NCBI RefSeq assembly: GCF_021554725.1
Contig: NZ_JAIZDP010000004.1
Span: 186,001 to 250,000 of the forward strand
DNA from: Sinomonas notoginsengisoli
GTDB lineage: Bacteria; Actinomycetota; Actinomycetes; Actinomycetales; Micrococcaceae
Reading direction: 5' to 3'
Length of the DNA: 64,000 nt
The notes under the pieces were generated by a model. It searched no databases. It was given only the letters and a program-made list of their open reading frames with translations, and was not told the origin of the DNA. Every line of letters starts with the position of its first letter. The stretch's first letter is position 1. Positions 52,423 through 60,509 of the stretch are shown here, piece by piece. The translations under genes and the position numbers were made by a program.

Positions 52423-54519
52423 TCAGCGGCCCAGCTGCGGGTCGCTCGTGAGGGTTCCGGCGTTCTCAAGGCGTCCGGCGAGGACGCGGACGAACTTGGG
52501 GTCGGCCGAGGCGGTGACGGTGAGGTCGTACCATCCGCCCTGGGTCGGGACCACGACAGTCTTGCCCTGGCCCGGGTTGAGCGACAGCGACTGCGACCCT
52601 CTGCCGTACGCGTCCTTGAGCGTGAGCTCGGCCTTGGCCGCGCCCGTGTTCATGATGCGGAACTGGGCGTGGTCGGCCTTGCCGTCGGCGGCGACACTCA
52701 CGCGGACGTCCGCGGCCGCCGTCGTGCCCGCGAGTCTCCGGTACCAGCCGGCCGGGCCGTGCATCTGCACGTCGTACTCGGGGCCGAGGATCCACGAGGC
52801 GTCGAGCGCTGCGCCCGCTCCGATCGTGTAGGAGTACGGCGCCTGGGGCAGGAGGTTCGAGCGGACCTGCACGTGCGCGCCGAGGGCACCGCGGTTCGTC
52901 CAGTGCGCGCTGAGGGTGCCGGCGTCGAGCGTTGCCTCGAGGTCGAGCGCGTAGCCAAGCGCCCGGGAGGGGCGGATGCCCTTCTCCTGGGTGGGCATCG
53001 TGTTGACCGTGGGCGGCACCGGCACGTAGCTCGGGTACCTCTTGGCGCTCGCAATGTCCGCATCGCTCGGCTTGTAGGCCGCGGTGCCCGGCATCGTCGG
53101 GACGGCACCCCCGCTGGCCGAGAAGTCGAACGCGCTCGTGAGGTCACCGCAGACCGCGCGGCGCCACGGCGTGATGTTCGGCGACTTCACCCCGAAGCGG
53201 GCCTCGAGGAAGCGGACGATCGAGGTGTGGTCGAACGTCTCGGAGCAGACCCAGCCCCCCATGCTCCACGGCGAGACGACGATCATCGGCACACGGACGC
53301 CCAGTCCGTAGTGGCCGGGGACATCGGCCTTGCCGGAGGACGTCATGCGCCCGTCGTACCACTCGCCGTAGGTCGAGACCGTGGACGCACCCGGGATCTG
53401 CGGGTTGTTAGGGTGCGGCGGGACGATGTGGTCATAGAAGCCGTCGTTCTCGTCGTACATGAAGAGCACCGCGGTCTTGCTCCACACCTCCGGGTTGGAC
53501 GTGAGGATGTCCAGGATGTTCGCCGTGTACCAGGCGCCGTAGTTCGGGGGCCAGTTCGAGTGCTCCGTGTACGTCTCGGGTGGCACGACGTAGGAGACCT
53601 GGGGAAGGGTCCCGTTCCTGACGTCCTCCCGGAAGATGCGGAACAAGTCGTCGTGGCCGCCCAAGAGGTTCGTGCCGGTTCGCGCCTTGTCATAGAGCGG
53701 GGTGCCCGGCTTGGCGTTCTGGTACTGCAGGAAGTACAGGAGCGAGTTGTCGCCATAGTTGCCGATGTACGGGTTGCCCGTCCAGCCCTCGTAGTGCGCC
53801 GGATCGAGGCCCTCGCCGATGTCCTGGTAGACCTTCCAGCTCACGCCTGCCTTCTCGAGCTCCTCCGGGTAGGTGCTCCACGTGTAACCCGTCTCGGCGT
53901 TCCACAGGTCCGGGCCGCCGCCGACGCCGCTGCCGTTGCCCTTGCCGAACGGGTCGTCGCCGCCGGCGAACATGTAGTACCGGTTCGGGTCCGTGGGGCC
54001 GAGGACCGAGCAGTGGTACTGGTCGCAGACCGTGAACGCGTCCGCGAGCGCGAAGTGGAACGGGATGTCCTCACGCTCGTAGAACGCCATCGTGGCGTCG
54101 GTCTTCTCCGGCAGCCACTTGTCATTCTTGCCGGCGTTGAACGCGAGGTGCGTCTGCTCCCAGCTGTGGTCCAGGTCCTCCATGAACTGCATCCCGAGAT
54201 TCTGCGCCGTCGGGTGGAAGGGCGTGACCTCGCGGGTGAGGTTTGCCTGGTGGAACGCGTCCTTGCCGCTGGGCAGGATCGCCGGGTGCGGATCGCCGAA
54301 CCCGCGCACACCCTTGAGCGTGCCGAAATAGTGGTCGAACGCGCGGTTCTCCTGCATGAAGACCACGACGTGCTCGACGTCCTTGATCGAGCCGGTAGCA
54401 CGGTTGGCGGGGATGCTCGCGGCGCGGGCTATGCTCTGGCCGAGCATCTGTGAGATCGCGGTCGTCGCGGCCCCAGCCCCCGAAAGCTGGAGGAAACGTC
54501 GACGGTTCAGGCTTGTCAT
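52423..54519 (-). CDS. Phosphocholine-type phospholipase C (Tat-exported)
   Basis: Hydrolyses phospholipids outside the cell. The 698-residue protein opens with a twin-arginine signal (NRRRFLQLSGAGAATTAISQ) and then the catalytic VEHVVVFMQENRAFDHYFGT, GPTDPNRYYMFAG and LFMYDENDGFYDHIVPP. The two C-terminal DUF756-type domains (about 480-698) match bacterial phosphocholine-specific PLC. GGAG precedes the ATG. Substrate head-group specificity is inferred from architecture. Confidence 0.93.
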   Translation of the reverse strand: MTSLNRRRFLQLSGAGAATTAISQMLGQSIARAASIPANRATGSIKDVEHVVVFMQENRAFDHYFGTLKGVRGFGDPHPAILPSGKDAFHQANLTREVTPFHPTAQNLGMQFMEDLDHSWEQTHLAFNAGKNDKWLPEKTDATMAFYEREDIPFHFALADAFTVCDQYHCSVLGPTDPNRYYMFAGGDDPFGKGNGSGVGGGPDLWNAETGYTWSTYPEELEKAGVSWKVYQDIGEGLDPAHYEGWTGNPYIGNYGDNSLLYFLQYQNAKPGTPLYDKARTGTNLLGGHDDLFRIFREDVRNGTLPQVSYVVPPETYTEHSNWPPNYGAWYTANILDILTSNPEVWSKTAVLFMYDENDGFYDHIVPPHPNNPQIPGASTVSTYGEWYDGRMTSSGKADVPGHYGLGVRVPMIVVSPWSMGGWVCSETFDHTSIVRFLEARFGVKSPNITPWRRAVCGDLTSAFDFSASGGAVPTMPGTAAYKPSDADIASAKRYPSYVPVPPTVNTMPTQEKGIRPSRALGYALDLEATLDAGTLSAHWTNRGALGAHVQVRSNLLPQAPYSYTIGAGAALDASWILGPEYDVQMHGPAGWYRRLAGTTAAADVRVSVAADGKADHAQFRIMNTGAAKAELTLKDAYGRGSQSLSLNPGQGKTVVVPTQGGWYDLTVTASADPKFVRVLAGRLENAGTLTSDPQLGR

Positions 54520-54619
54520 GGACTACTCCTAGTCACTGGTCTTGACGGCCCCCCAGGCCTCACCACTCTTGTGGTCAGTCCTTACATCCCCGTGAACGGC
54601 CTGTGATGCCCCGCTGAAC

Positions 54620-55129
54620 ATGCAGGGAATGGAAGCGGCGGCGCGATGCTCGACAGCGCGGCGAGTGCCTGCCACGATCGTGCACGTGGACACCGGACCA
54701 GCCCTTGGCCCTCGCCTCCGGGATCTCGCACTCCTGCGCCGGGTGCGGGACCGGATCGACCGCGAGTACGCGCTACCGCTCAACGTCGAGGCCCTCGCCC
54801 GTGGCGTGCACATGTCCGGCGGCCACCTGAGCCGGCAGTTCCGCCAGGCCTACGGCGAGTCGGTGTACCAGTACCTCATGACCCGCAGGATCGAGCGGGC
54901 CATGGCGCTCCTGAGGGTCGGAGAACTCAGCGTCACGGAGGTGTGCTTCGAGGTCGGCTTCTCCTCTCTCGGCACTTTCAGCACGCGGTTCTCGGAGCTC
55001 GTGGGCGTGCCGCCCAGCGTCTACCGGGACCAGGGCACGGACGTCACCGAGGGCATGCTGCCGTGCATCGCCAAGCAGGTGTCGAGACCGGTCAGGAATC
55101 GAGAAGCACGCCCCGCGGTGCGCGCCTAG
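54620..55129 (+). CDS. AraC family transcriptional regulator
   Basis: A 169-residue regulator made almost entirely of the AraC double helix-turn-helix (about residues 35-140): RVRDRIDREYALPLNVEALA, GGHLSRQFRQAYGESVYQYL and VTEVCFEVGFSSLGTFSTRF. It has no separate ligand domain, so it may sense through its short N-terminus or not at all. The start is uncertain among ATGs at 54620 and 54629 and a downstream GTG. It lies 11 nt before a VOC gene, and its stop TAG is part of that gene's -10. Confidence 0.88.
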   Translation: MQGMEAAARCSTARRVPATIVHVDTGPALGPRLRDLALLRRVRDRIDREYALPLNVEALARGVHMSGGHLSRQFRQAYGESVYQYLMTRRIERAMALLRVGELSVTEVCFEVGFSSLGTFSTRFSELVGVPPSVYRDQGTDVTEGMLPCIAKQVSRPVRNREARPAVRA

Positions 55130-55132
55130 CGT
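55127..55132 (+). promoter_or_regulatory. -10 element embedded in AraC stop codon
   Basis: The AraC gene stop TAG (55127-55129) begins TAGCGT; seven bases later is the VOC ATG (55140), with no ribosome binding site. Confidence 0.5.
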
Positions 55133-55139
55133 TGTCCTC

Positions 55140-55550
55140 ATGGAACTCACCATTCATGCAGCCGCCCTCCCCCACGTCGATCCAGAGGCTTCCCTCGCCT
55201 TCTACCGCGACGCCCTCGGCTTCGAGATCCGCCAGGACGTCGGGAAGGGCACGATGCGCTGGATCACGGTCGGCCCCGCCGCCCAGCCCACCATGTCCAT
55301 CCTCCTGGCCCCGCCTGCCACCGACCCAGGAATCACCGACGACGAGCGCCGGATGATTTCCGAGATGATGGCCAAGGGCACCTACGGGTGGATCCTTCTG
55401 GCCACGCCCAACCTCGATGAGGTCTTCGAGAAGGTCCAGGCCACCGACGCCGAGGTCATCCAGGAGCCCACGCAGCAGCCGTACGGCATGCGCGACTGCG
55501 CGTTCCGTGACCCCGCTGGCAACCACATCCGGATCCAGGAAATCCGCTGA
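55140..55550 (+). CDS. VOC (glyoxalase/dioxygenase) superfamily protein
   Basis: A 136-residue vicinal-oxygen-chelate protein with paired beta-alpha-beta modules (ASLAFYRDALGFEIRQDVGK, YGMRDCAFRDPAGNHIRIQE). Likely metal ligands are the N-terminal His in ELTIHAAALPH and the Glu in the C-terminal IRIQE. It may be a lyase, dioxygenase or resistance protein; the substrate is unknown. It sits between an AraC regulator and a truncated AraC-like gene and overlaps the latter by one base (TGATG). Confidence 0.88.
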   Translation: MELTIHAAALPHVDPEASLAFYRDALGFEIRQDVGKGTMRWITVGPAAQPTMSILLAPPATDPGITDDERRMISEMMAKGTYGWILLATPNLDEVFEKVQATDAEVIQEPTQQPYGMRDCAFRDPAGNHIRIQEIR

Positions 55551-55828
55551 TGTGCCTCCCCGCGTGGGCGCCTGCTCGCGCAGCCGTGCCGTACCCGCAC
55601 GAACTCGCGCGGGTACGGCGGGTACGCGATCAAATCGACCGAGAGCACACGTTGCCCTTGGACGTGGCGGCGCTCGCGCACGGCGTCGGCATGCCGCCGC
55701 GCGAGCTGGTCAGCGAGTTCACCCGTGCCTACGGCATGTCCCCGGGCGCATACCTGGCGGTGCGCCATCGCGAACCGGCCACGCAGGCGGGACCGGCCCC
55801 AGCGCCGTCGTCCGCGTTAGCCGGCTGA
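55550..55828 (+). CDS. Half AraC-like HTH protein
   Basis: A 92-residue protein containing only the first helix-turn-helix of an AraC domain: LARVRRVRDQIDREHTLPLD, VAALAHGVGMPPRELVSEFT and YGMSPGAYLAVRHRE, then a Pro/Ala tail. It is clearly related to the AraC gene at 54620 (LRRVRDRIDREYALPLNVEA) but lacks the second helix-turn-helix. It is a decayed duplicate or a single-motif DNA-binding or interfering protein. Start ATG overlaps the VOC stop, so it is translationally coupled. Confidence 0.75.
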   Translation: MCLPAWAPARAAVPYPHELARVRRVRDQIDREHTLPLDVAALAHGVGMPPRELVSEFTRAYGMSPGAYLAVRHREPATQAGPAPAPSSALAG

Positions 55829-55829
55829 A

Positions 55830-57548
55830 TCACTGCAGGACCACGAGCTCGGCCTTGCCGTCCGTGAAGAATTCGTCGCCGCTGCCGTTGCGGCCCATCT
55901 GCGGGTGGGTCACGGGTACGAGCTGCTCGGGGTATCCGAGCGAGCCGATGATGTAGGCGCGCTCGCCGTCGATGTTCGGGTCGATGTGGTGCGTGGGCAC
56001 TTTCGCGGCGCCCGCGAACTCGATGCCGTCGTCGAAGCTGGCCGTGGCCTCCCAGATGGGGCGGCCGTCCGGCGCGGTGAAGTCGGTGCGCCAGATGCGG
56101 GTGTGGTGGCGCTGGCGCAGCAACTGGGCCGCTGTTGCCTTCTGGAAGGCGATCGCCTCGGGCTGCCCGGCCATGAACGACGGTGTCACCGGCGCCGTCG
56201 AGTACTGCCCGCCTTGGAAGCCCACCGCGAAGGCCCGGAGGGTGTTGGCGAACGTGGAGGGGTCGGCCCGGTCCCAGCCGTGGCCCTCGAATGTCCGGAC
56301 GAGCTGGTCCTCGGATCCCACGAAGATGAAGTTTGCGGGCTCCATGTGGTCTCCCGTGAGAGTCTCGCTGTAGAGCGGCAGCCTCGCAAGCGACGCCGGG
56401 TCCAGCGCTGGCAGTTCCTGACTATGCCGCTCGGCGAGGTGCTCCTGCGGATGGATCAGCTCAGGTGCAGCGACGAGCGCGAAGAGTATCCCTATGGCGG
56501 GCACGACGGCGAACACCCGCCCCGCGCGGTCGGACCTCCTTTTGTGCCTGACCACCGGGAACCGGGTCGCGATCTCCAGGAATCCGACGAGCACCGCCAG
56601 GATGGTCGCCCCGAGCAACATCCCGCCCCATACGTCGCTGACGAAGTGCACGCCCAGGTACACCCTGCTCATCCCGACGAGCAGGACCACCACGAGGTAG
56701 GCGGCGATGATCGCTGCCCGGGCCGCCGTGGAACGGTAGGCCTTCACGAGCAGGTAGGCGATGAGGCCGTAGACCACGGTGGCGCGGATCGCGTGCCCGC
56801 TCGGAAAGCCCAGAGGGCCCTGCACGAGAAGCGCCAGAGAGGCATCCGGCCTCGGACGATGGGCGATCTGCTTGGCCACGTCCGCGAGGAGCTCCTGGGC
56901 TACCACCGTCCCAATCACTGCAAGAGCAAGGAAGCGCCGACGCCGCCACCACAGGAAGCCCGCGGCCAGGACCGTCAGGAGGATGAGCGACTGCCAGTTC
57001 ACGAGCATCGTCGCGGCGGCGAAGAAGTCCGTCTCCCCCGAGGTCCTGACCTTCGGCATGAGGTTCGCAATCCGCTCATCGATCTGGGCCAGAGGGCCGC
57101 CGTTCCCGGTGGTGAGCGCGACTCCGAGGAAGTTCACGAAGGGCACGGCGGCCACCACCACTGTCGCGGTCAGCCAGATCCCCGTGGCTGTGTCCTTGAA
57201 CCTGTTCCTCAGCCACCTCGCCCACGCAGCGTTGGAGGTCTTGGCCCGCACCACATACTCGTTCGAGCCGAGGCCCGTCCACGCCGATGCCGCGAGGGAG
57301 CGCAGCATCCGCCCCGGCAGGGTCAGCGCCCTGACCAGGGCAAAGACGAACACCGTGATGAACACGGCTTCAAGGAAGATCGCCGTCAGGAACAGCATCG
57401 GCGAGACGAACAGCGTCAGGGTCCTCACCGCATACAAGCCGGCGAGCGCGAGAGCCAGGGCCAGCAGCGCCACGAGGAGATGGCCGCCCGCGCCCGTCCT
57501 GTGCGTCCGGGAGCTTTCGCGACGATCGTGTCCGGTCTCCAGCGCCAT
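55830..57548 (-). CDS. PAP2 phosphatase fused to LssY-like domain
   Basis: A 572-residue membrane protein. The first ~350 residues are a multi-spanning PAP2 lipid-phosphatase domain with the three motifs KQIAHRPRP, FPSGHA and SRVYLGVHFVSD. The rest is an extracytoplasmic LssY_C domain (PLYSETLTGDHMEPANFIFV, DFTAPDGRPIWEATASFDDG). It likely dephosphorylates undecaprenyl or phosphatidyl phosphates; the LssY part has no known function. The ATG at 57548 follows GGAGAA; an in-frame codon at 57566 lacks a site. Confidence 0.9.
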   Translation of the reverse strand: MALETGHDRRESSRTHRTGAGGHLLVALLALALALAGLYAVRTLTLFVSPMLFLTAIFLEAVFITVFVFALVRALTLPGRMLRSLAASAWTGLGSNEYVVRAKTSNAAWARWLRNRFKDTATGIWLTATVVVAAVPFVNFLGVALTTGNGGPLAQIDERIANLMPKVRTSGETDFFAAATMLVNWQSLILLTVLAAGFLWWRRRRFLALAVIGTVVAQELLADVAKQIAHRPRPDASLALLVQGPLGFPSGHAIRATVVYGLIAYLLVKAYRSTAARAAIIAAYLVVVLLVGMSRVYLGVHFVSDVWGGMLLGATILAVLVGFLEIATRFPVVRHKRRSDRAGRVFAVVPAIGILFALVAAPELIHPQEHLAERHSQELPALDPASLARLPLYSETLTGDHMEPANFIFVGSEDQLVRTFEGHGWDRADPSTFANTLRAFAVGFQGGQYSTAPVTPSFMAGQPEAIAFQKATAAQLLRQRHHTRIWRTDFTAPDGRPIWEATASFDDGIEFAGAAKVPTHHIDPNIDGERAYIIGSLGYPEQLVPVTHPQMGRNGSGDEFFTDGKAELVVLQ

Positions 57549-57647
57549 AAGGCAGATTCTCCGCACTTTCCTGAGTGGTTCCTGCGCGTATCCAGTTTCA
57601 GGGTGCGCTCAGGGCGAACCCCTACTCCGCTGGGTGCCCCCAGCGGC

Positions 57648-57653
57648 CATAAT
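57648..57653 (+). promoter_or_regulatory. -10 element CATAAT, leaderless start at 57660
   Basis: CATAAT, six bases (CAAACG), then GTG. Spacing and absence of a ribosome binding site indicate a leaderless transcript. Confidence 0.6.
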
Positions 57654-57659
57654 CAAACG

Positions 57660-58124
57660 GTGAGCATTCCCGGCAACGCCCCCCGGCGAAATCCCTACCG
57701 GGACCCGAGCGCCTACTGGCCCGACGGGGTCCCGCCCGTCGGCTCGCACGTGCCCGGGTCGCAGGGAATCGACGGTCTTGTGCCGGACGGCCGGCGCCGC
57801 GGCGAGGTCGCCCGCCGTGGCGAGCCCGCGCCGTCGTCCGCACAGCCCCACCGGCGGAACATGCCGCGGCGGGCGCCCAAGCCCTTATCGCGGCTGGCGA
57901 CCGTCCTCGGTGCCATCTCACTGGGCTTCGGGATCATGGCCCTGACCCTCGGGGTGGTGCCCTGGATCGGCGCGTTCCTCTCGGCCGGGCCCCTGGCCGC
58001 CTCGGCGCTGGCCGCCTGGGGCTCCTTCGCCCGGTCGAAGGTGCTGGCCGCACGCGTCTCCGCCATGGCTGTCGCGGGTGCGGCGCTAAGCGTGCTGCAC
58101 GTCGTGATGCTGTTCGTGCGCTGA
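57660..58124 (+). CDS. Membrane protein with Pro-rich N-terminus (DUF4190-like)
   Basis: A 154-residue protein. The polar, Pro/Arg-rich first ~80 residues (NPYRDPSAYWPDGVPPVGSH) precede three hydrophobic segments (TVLGAISLGFGIMALTLGVV, SAGPLAASALAAWGSF, VSAMAVAGAALSVLHVVMLF). The layout is like small DUF4190-type membrane proteins with a Tyr/Pro-rich tail. Function is unknown. Leaderless GTG start. Confidence 0.7.
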   Translation: MSIPGNAPRRNPYRDPSAYWPDGVPPVGSHVPGSQGIDGLVPDGRRRGEVARRGEPAPSSAQPHRRNMPRRAPKPLSRLATVLGAISLGFGIMALTLGVVPWIGAFLSAGPLAASALAAWGSFARSKVLAARVSAMAVAGAALSVLHVVMLFVR

Positions 58125-58136
58125 GCCGCCAGGGTC

Positions 58137-58430
58137 TCAGTCCTCGCTATGCGCCTCGCGCCGACGCACGCTGAGCAGGTCCACTTCCGGGCGGCCCGCA
58201 ACGAGGCGTTCGACGGCGTCGAGCACCTCGAGCGTGTGCGCCCTGTCTGGGCTCACCAGGCCCGCTCCGATCTTCGCCCGCCTGTGCAAGTCCATGTCCC
58301 CCACCTCCGCGACGGAAACCTCGAAGCGCTTCTTCACGTCGGCGATGATGGGCCGGATCACTGAGCGCTTCTCCTTGAGGGAGTGCACGTCCCCGAGCAG
58401 CAGATCCAGCTCGATCCAGGCGATCCACAT
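58137..58430 (-). CDS. DUF503 (YlxP-like) protein
   Basis: A 97-residue protein of the DUF503/YlxP family (ferredoxin-like fold; some members co-purify with ribosomes). Family features are the start WIAWIELDLLLGDVHSLKEK, the conserved RSVIRPIIADVKKRFEVSVA and a charged C-terminus. Elsewhere it is often near rbfA/truB, which are not present here. GAGAAT lies 6 nt before the ATG with no ribosome binding site, so it may be leaderless. Confidence 0.9.
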   Translation of the reverse strand: MWIAWIELDLLLGDVHSLKEKRSVIRPIIADVKKRFEVSVAEVGDMDLHRRAKIGAGLVSPDRAHTLEVLDAVERLVAGRPEVDLLSVRRREAHSED

Positions 58431-58455
58431 ACGCCCATTCTCCCCAGCCCTGGCG

Positions 58456-58612
58456 TTGAGGGGTCACATCCCAAGGCTGAGGGGTTGGGAAGTCAAGGGA
58501 ACGGTGCAACGTTTCAGGCGGCGGTGAGGAGTCACATCCACGCTTGAGTGGCCAATGTCAGCACATTGACCTTTGAGACATGACCTCTCAACGTTGGGAA
58601 GTGACCCCTCAA
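58456..58612. repeat. Cluster of TTGAGGGGTCACATCCCAA-type palindromic repeats
   Basis: Four related units lie between the DUF503 and MpaB genes: TTGAGGGGTCACATCCCAA (58456-58474), GGTGAGGAGTCACATCCA (58523-58540), TTGAGACATGACCTCTCAA (58573-58591) and TTGGGAAGTGACCCCTCAA (58594-58612). The last two are in opposite orientation and spaced by 21 bp. The first and fourth are inverted copies matching at 18 of 19 positions. Each unit is itself partly palindromic. They look like an intergenic repeat element or a multi-site operator. Confidence 0.75.
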
Positions 58613-58634
58613 CTGGATGCGGGGGGCGGCGCTG

Positions 58635-59546
58635 TCACAGGAGGCCGAGGCGGCCGAGCCGTCGGCGGGCGGCCGCCTCGCTCGGCCCGACCGGGCCGAG
58701 GGCCCTGCCGATCACGGAAAGGGTCGCCTTCGCCGCGCCGGCCATCGGCAGCGGCACGGGACCGAGGCGCGGCCGCGCGAGTCCCAGTAGGTCCAAGTGC
58801 CGCTGCGGCATCGTCTCGAGCACGGCGCCGAACAGCACCGCGTAGCCCGGGCGCAGGAGCGGATCGAGTGGCGGGTGCCGCAGGAAGGCGACCACCTCGT
58901 CAACCCGAGGTCCACCGGCGAGCTGCCCCGCGGCGTCGTACGCGTCGATCCGGGCCAGCAGCGCGGCATTGGTCCGCGGCGGATGGGCCACGCCCATGAG
59001 TTCACCCGCCATGGCCCACTCGGAAGCATAGGCGTCCGCGCCACCGGGCACCGGCCCATCGAACGCCTCGTAGCTGCGCAGGAATGCGTCAGTAAAGGCG
59101 AGGTGCACCCACTCGGCGAGGTCCGGATCGTTCGCCGAGTACGGCAGGAACTCGCCCTTGCCGGAGATATAGGTCCCCGTCACAGATGAGTGCACGTGGC
59201 GGACCCGTTCGGACGCACGTTGCGCCGCCTCGGTGTCCCCGTAAGTGACCGTGAAGATCCAGCGGATAGTCCCAGCGAGCCGCGCGAGCGGATCCGAGCG
59301 ATAGTTCGAGTGGTCCACGACTCCCGCTAGCACTCTCGGGTGGAGCGCTTGGGTCAACAATGCCCTGATCCCGCTAGCGATCGGCGCCATCGAGCTATGG
59401 ACCGCCCAGACGGCTGAGTTCGGGGCGAAGTAACCCGCGTCCTCGCCCTGCTCCAGAGCCGTCTCCCACGCCGGCACGCTCTCGGACTGTCCCGAAAATG
59501 TCAGGCGGAGGCGTGTGCGCAGGGGACCGAGCAGGTCAAGGAACAC
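58635..59546 (-). CDS. MpaB-type oxygenase (DUF2236)
   Basis: A 303-residue protein of the latex-clearing/MpaB oxygenase family (DUF2236), probably haem-dependent. Diagnostic segments are ALLTQALHPRVLAGVVDHSN, YRSDPLARLAGTIRWIFTVT and VHSSVTGTYISGKGEFLPYS, with conserved His and Arg residues thought to form the haem pocket. The substrate is unknown. TAGGCT (59558-59553) lies 6 nt before the GTG at 59546, consistent with a leaderless message. Confidence 0.9.
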   Translation of the reverse strand: MFLDLLGPLRTRLRLTFSGQSESVPAWETALEQGEDAGYFAPNSAVWAVHSSMAPIASGIRALLTQALHPRVLAGVVDHSNYRSDPLARLAGTIRWIFTVTYGDTEAAQRASERVRHVHSSVTGTYISGKGEFLPYSANDPDLAEWVHLAFTDAFLRSYEAFDGPVPGGADAYASEWAMAGELMGVAHPPRTNAALLARIDAYDAAGQLAGGPRVDEVVAFLRHPPLDPLLRPGYAVLFGAVLETMPQRHLDLLGLARPRLGPVPLPMAGAAKATLSVIGRALGPVGPSEAAARRRLGRLGLL

Positions 59547-59552
59547 ATGCCA

Positions 59553-59558
59553 AGCCTA
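59553..59558 (-). promoter_or_regulatory. -10 element, leaderless start at 59546
   Basis: TAGGCT, then TGGCAT, then the GTG of the MpaB gene. It is the same hexamer and spacing as at 22655-22660. Confidence 0.55.
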
Positions 59559-59591
59559 CGGCGGGAGCCGTGATGTGTGAACCAGGGCGCC

Positions 59592-59631
59592 GCTGGGGCC
59601 CCCTCCGGTGAAACGGAGCCGGGGCCCCAGC
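59592..59631 (-). terminator. 16-bp bulged terminator below flavin reductase
   Basis: GCTGGGGCCCC (59592-59602) with GGGGCCCCAGC (59621-59631), continued inward by CTCCG/CGGAG (59603-59607 and 59614-59618), with a GTGAAA loop and a 2-nt bulge. It starts 10 nt below the stop of the flavin reductase gene. Confidence 0.85.
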
Positions 59632-59640
59632 AGGAATTGC

Positions 59641-60123
59641 CTACTTTGCCCAGTACACGTGGTTGGTGAGGGGGCGGAAGTCGTCCTGGCCCGAGACGCT
59701 GACAACCTCGCCGATCAGGATGACGTGGTCCCCCGCGTCCACCCGCTGCCAGAGACGACACTCGACGCGCGGGACGTCCGTGGCCACGATCGGTGAGCCC
59801 AGCAGTCCGGGCTCCCAGGCCAGTCCCGCGAACTTGTCCGCCCCCTTCGCCGCGAACCGCGCCACGAGGTCCCTGTGCGACTCGGACAGGATGTGCACCG
59901 CGTAGTTGTCGGTGTTGATCCAGGTCGCGTACGAGCTCGACTTCTTGTCCACCGCCCACGAGACGAGCGGCGGATCAAGGCTGATCGACGTGAACGAGTT
60001 GCTCACGAGGCCCGCGATGGTGCCGCCGTCCGCGGTGGTGATGACCGCGATCCCGGTGGCCCAACAGCCCATGGCGCGGCGCAGGTCGGCGCCCGTCACA
60101 AGGTCGAGCGGGGTGGCGGTCAT
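59641..60123 (-). CDS. Flavin reductase-like FMN-binding protein
   Basis: A 160-residue flavin reductase of the HpaC/SsuE-like split-barrel family that supplies reduced flavin to a monooxygenase. Typical segments are GCWATGIAVITTADGGTIAG, VSNSFTSISLDPPLVSWAVD, FAGLAWEPGLLGSP and GDHVILIGEVVSV. GGAGGAA precedes the ATG. It is divergent from the SAM-riboswitch transporter genes, so it could provide flavin for sulfonate desulfonation, but no SsuD-type monooxygenase gene is in the window. Confidence 0.9.
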   Translation of the reverse strand: MTATPLDLVTGADLRRAMGCWATGIAVITTADGGTIAGLVSNSFTSISLDPPLVSWAVDKKSSSYATWINTDNYAVHILSESHRDLVARFAAKGADKFAGLAWEPGLLGSPIVATDVPRVECRLWQRVDAGDHVILIGEVVSVSGQDDFRPLTNHVYWAK

Positions 60124-60407
60124 GAGTTCCTCCAGCAGTTGGCCGGACGCCCATGGTTTTCAGGCGCCGTACTTGCCACGGATGGCCACCGCGGCCGAAT
60201 CCTCATCTGGGGCACCCCACTACGTCAGAGGGTTGCCGCCCGGCCAGCCAGAGCTTAGCGCCGGGACTCTTGATCCAGTCCTTCACACTACGGAAGGCTC
60301 CGCCGTGGCGTCCAGCACAGGGAAACAGAAAGAAACATTGACATTTGTTACGTGCACCTCCACGCCTCCTTTGCGCACCTTGCGTCCGGCGCGCGAAGGT
60401 GGAGTGA

Positions 60408-60500
60408 CCATCCCGAGCGGCCGAGAGATCTGGCTCCCTGACGCCGCAGCAACCATGGCTCCCGCAACCGGGCCACAGGTGCTACCGCCAGAAACGATGG
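60408..60500 (+). ncRNA. SAM-I (S-box) riboswitch, copy 1
   Basis: Leader of the ABC-transporter operon. CCATC (60408-60412) pairs with GATGG (60496-60500) as helix P1. The conserved core GAGCGGCCGAGAGATCTGGC, TGACGCCGCAGCAACC and GGTGCTACCGCCAG matches the SAM-I consensus. P1's 3' strand runs into the Shine-Dalgarno GGAG (60499-60502), so SAM binding would hide it; no terminator is visible between the aptamer and the start. Ends are set from pairing. The remainder of 60124-60407 holds no gene that I can support; TTGACA at 60338-60343 may be its -35. Confidence 0.92.
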
Positions 60501-60509
60501 AGTATGCAC

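Noticed and set aside
52324-54453. 709-codon plus-strand frame opposite phospholipase C
   Set aside because: Antisense shadow of a gene with full catalytic motifs and a Tat signal; the translation is Val/Arg/Gly-rich without motifs.
55905-58124. 739-codon plus-strand frame opposite the PAP2-LssY gene
   Set aside because: Antisense shadow; only its last 154 codons, from the GTG at 57660, look like a real protein.
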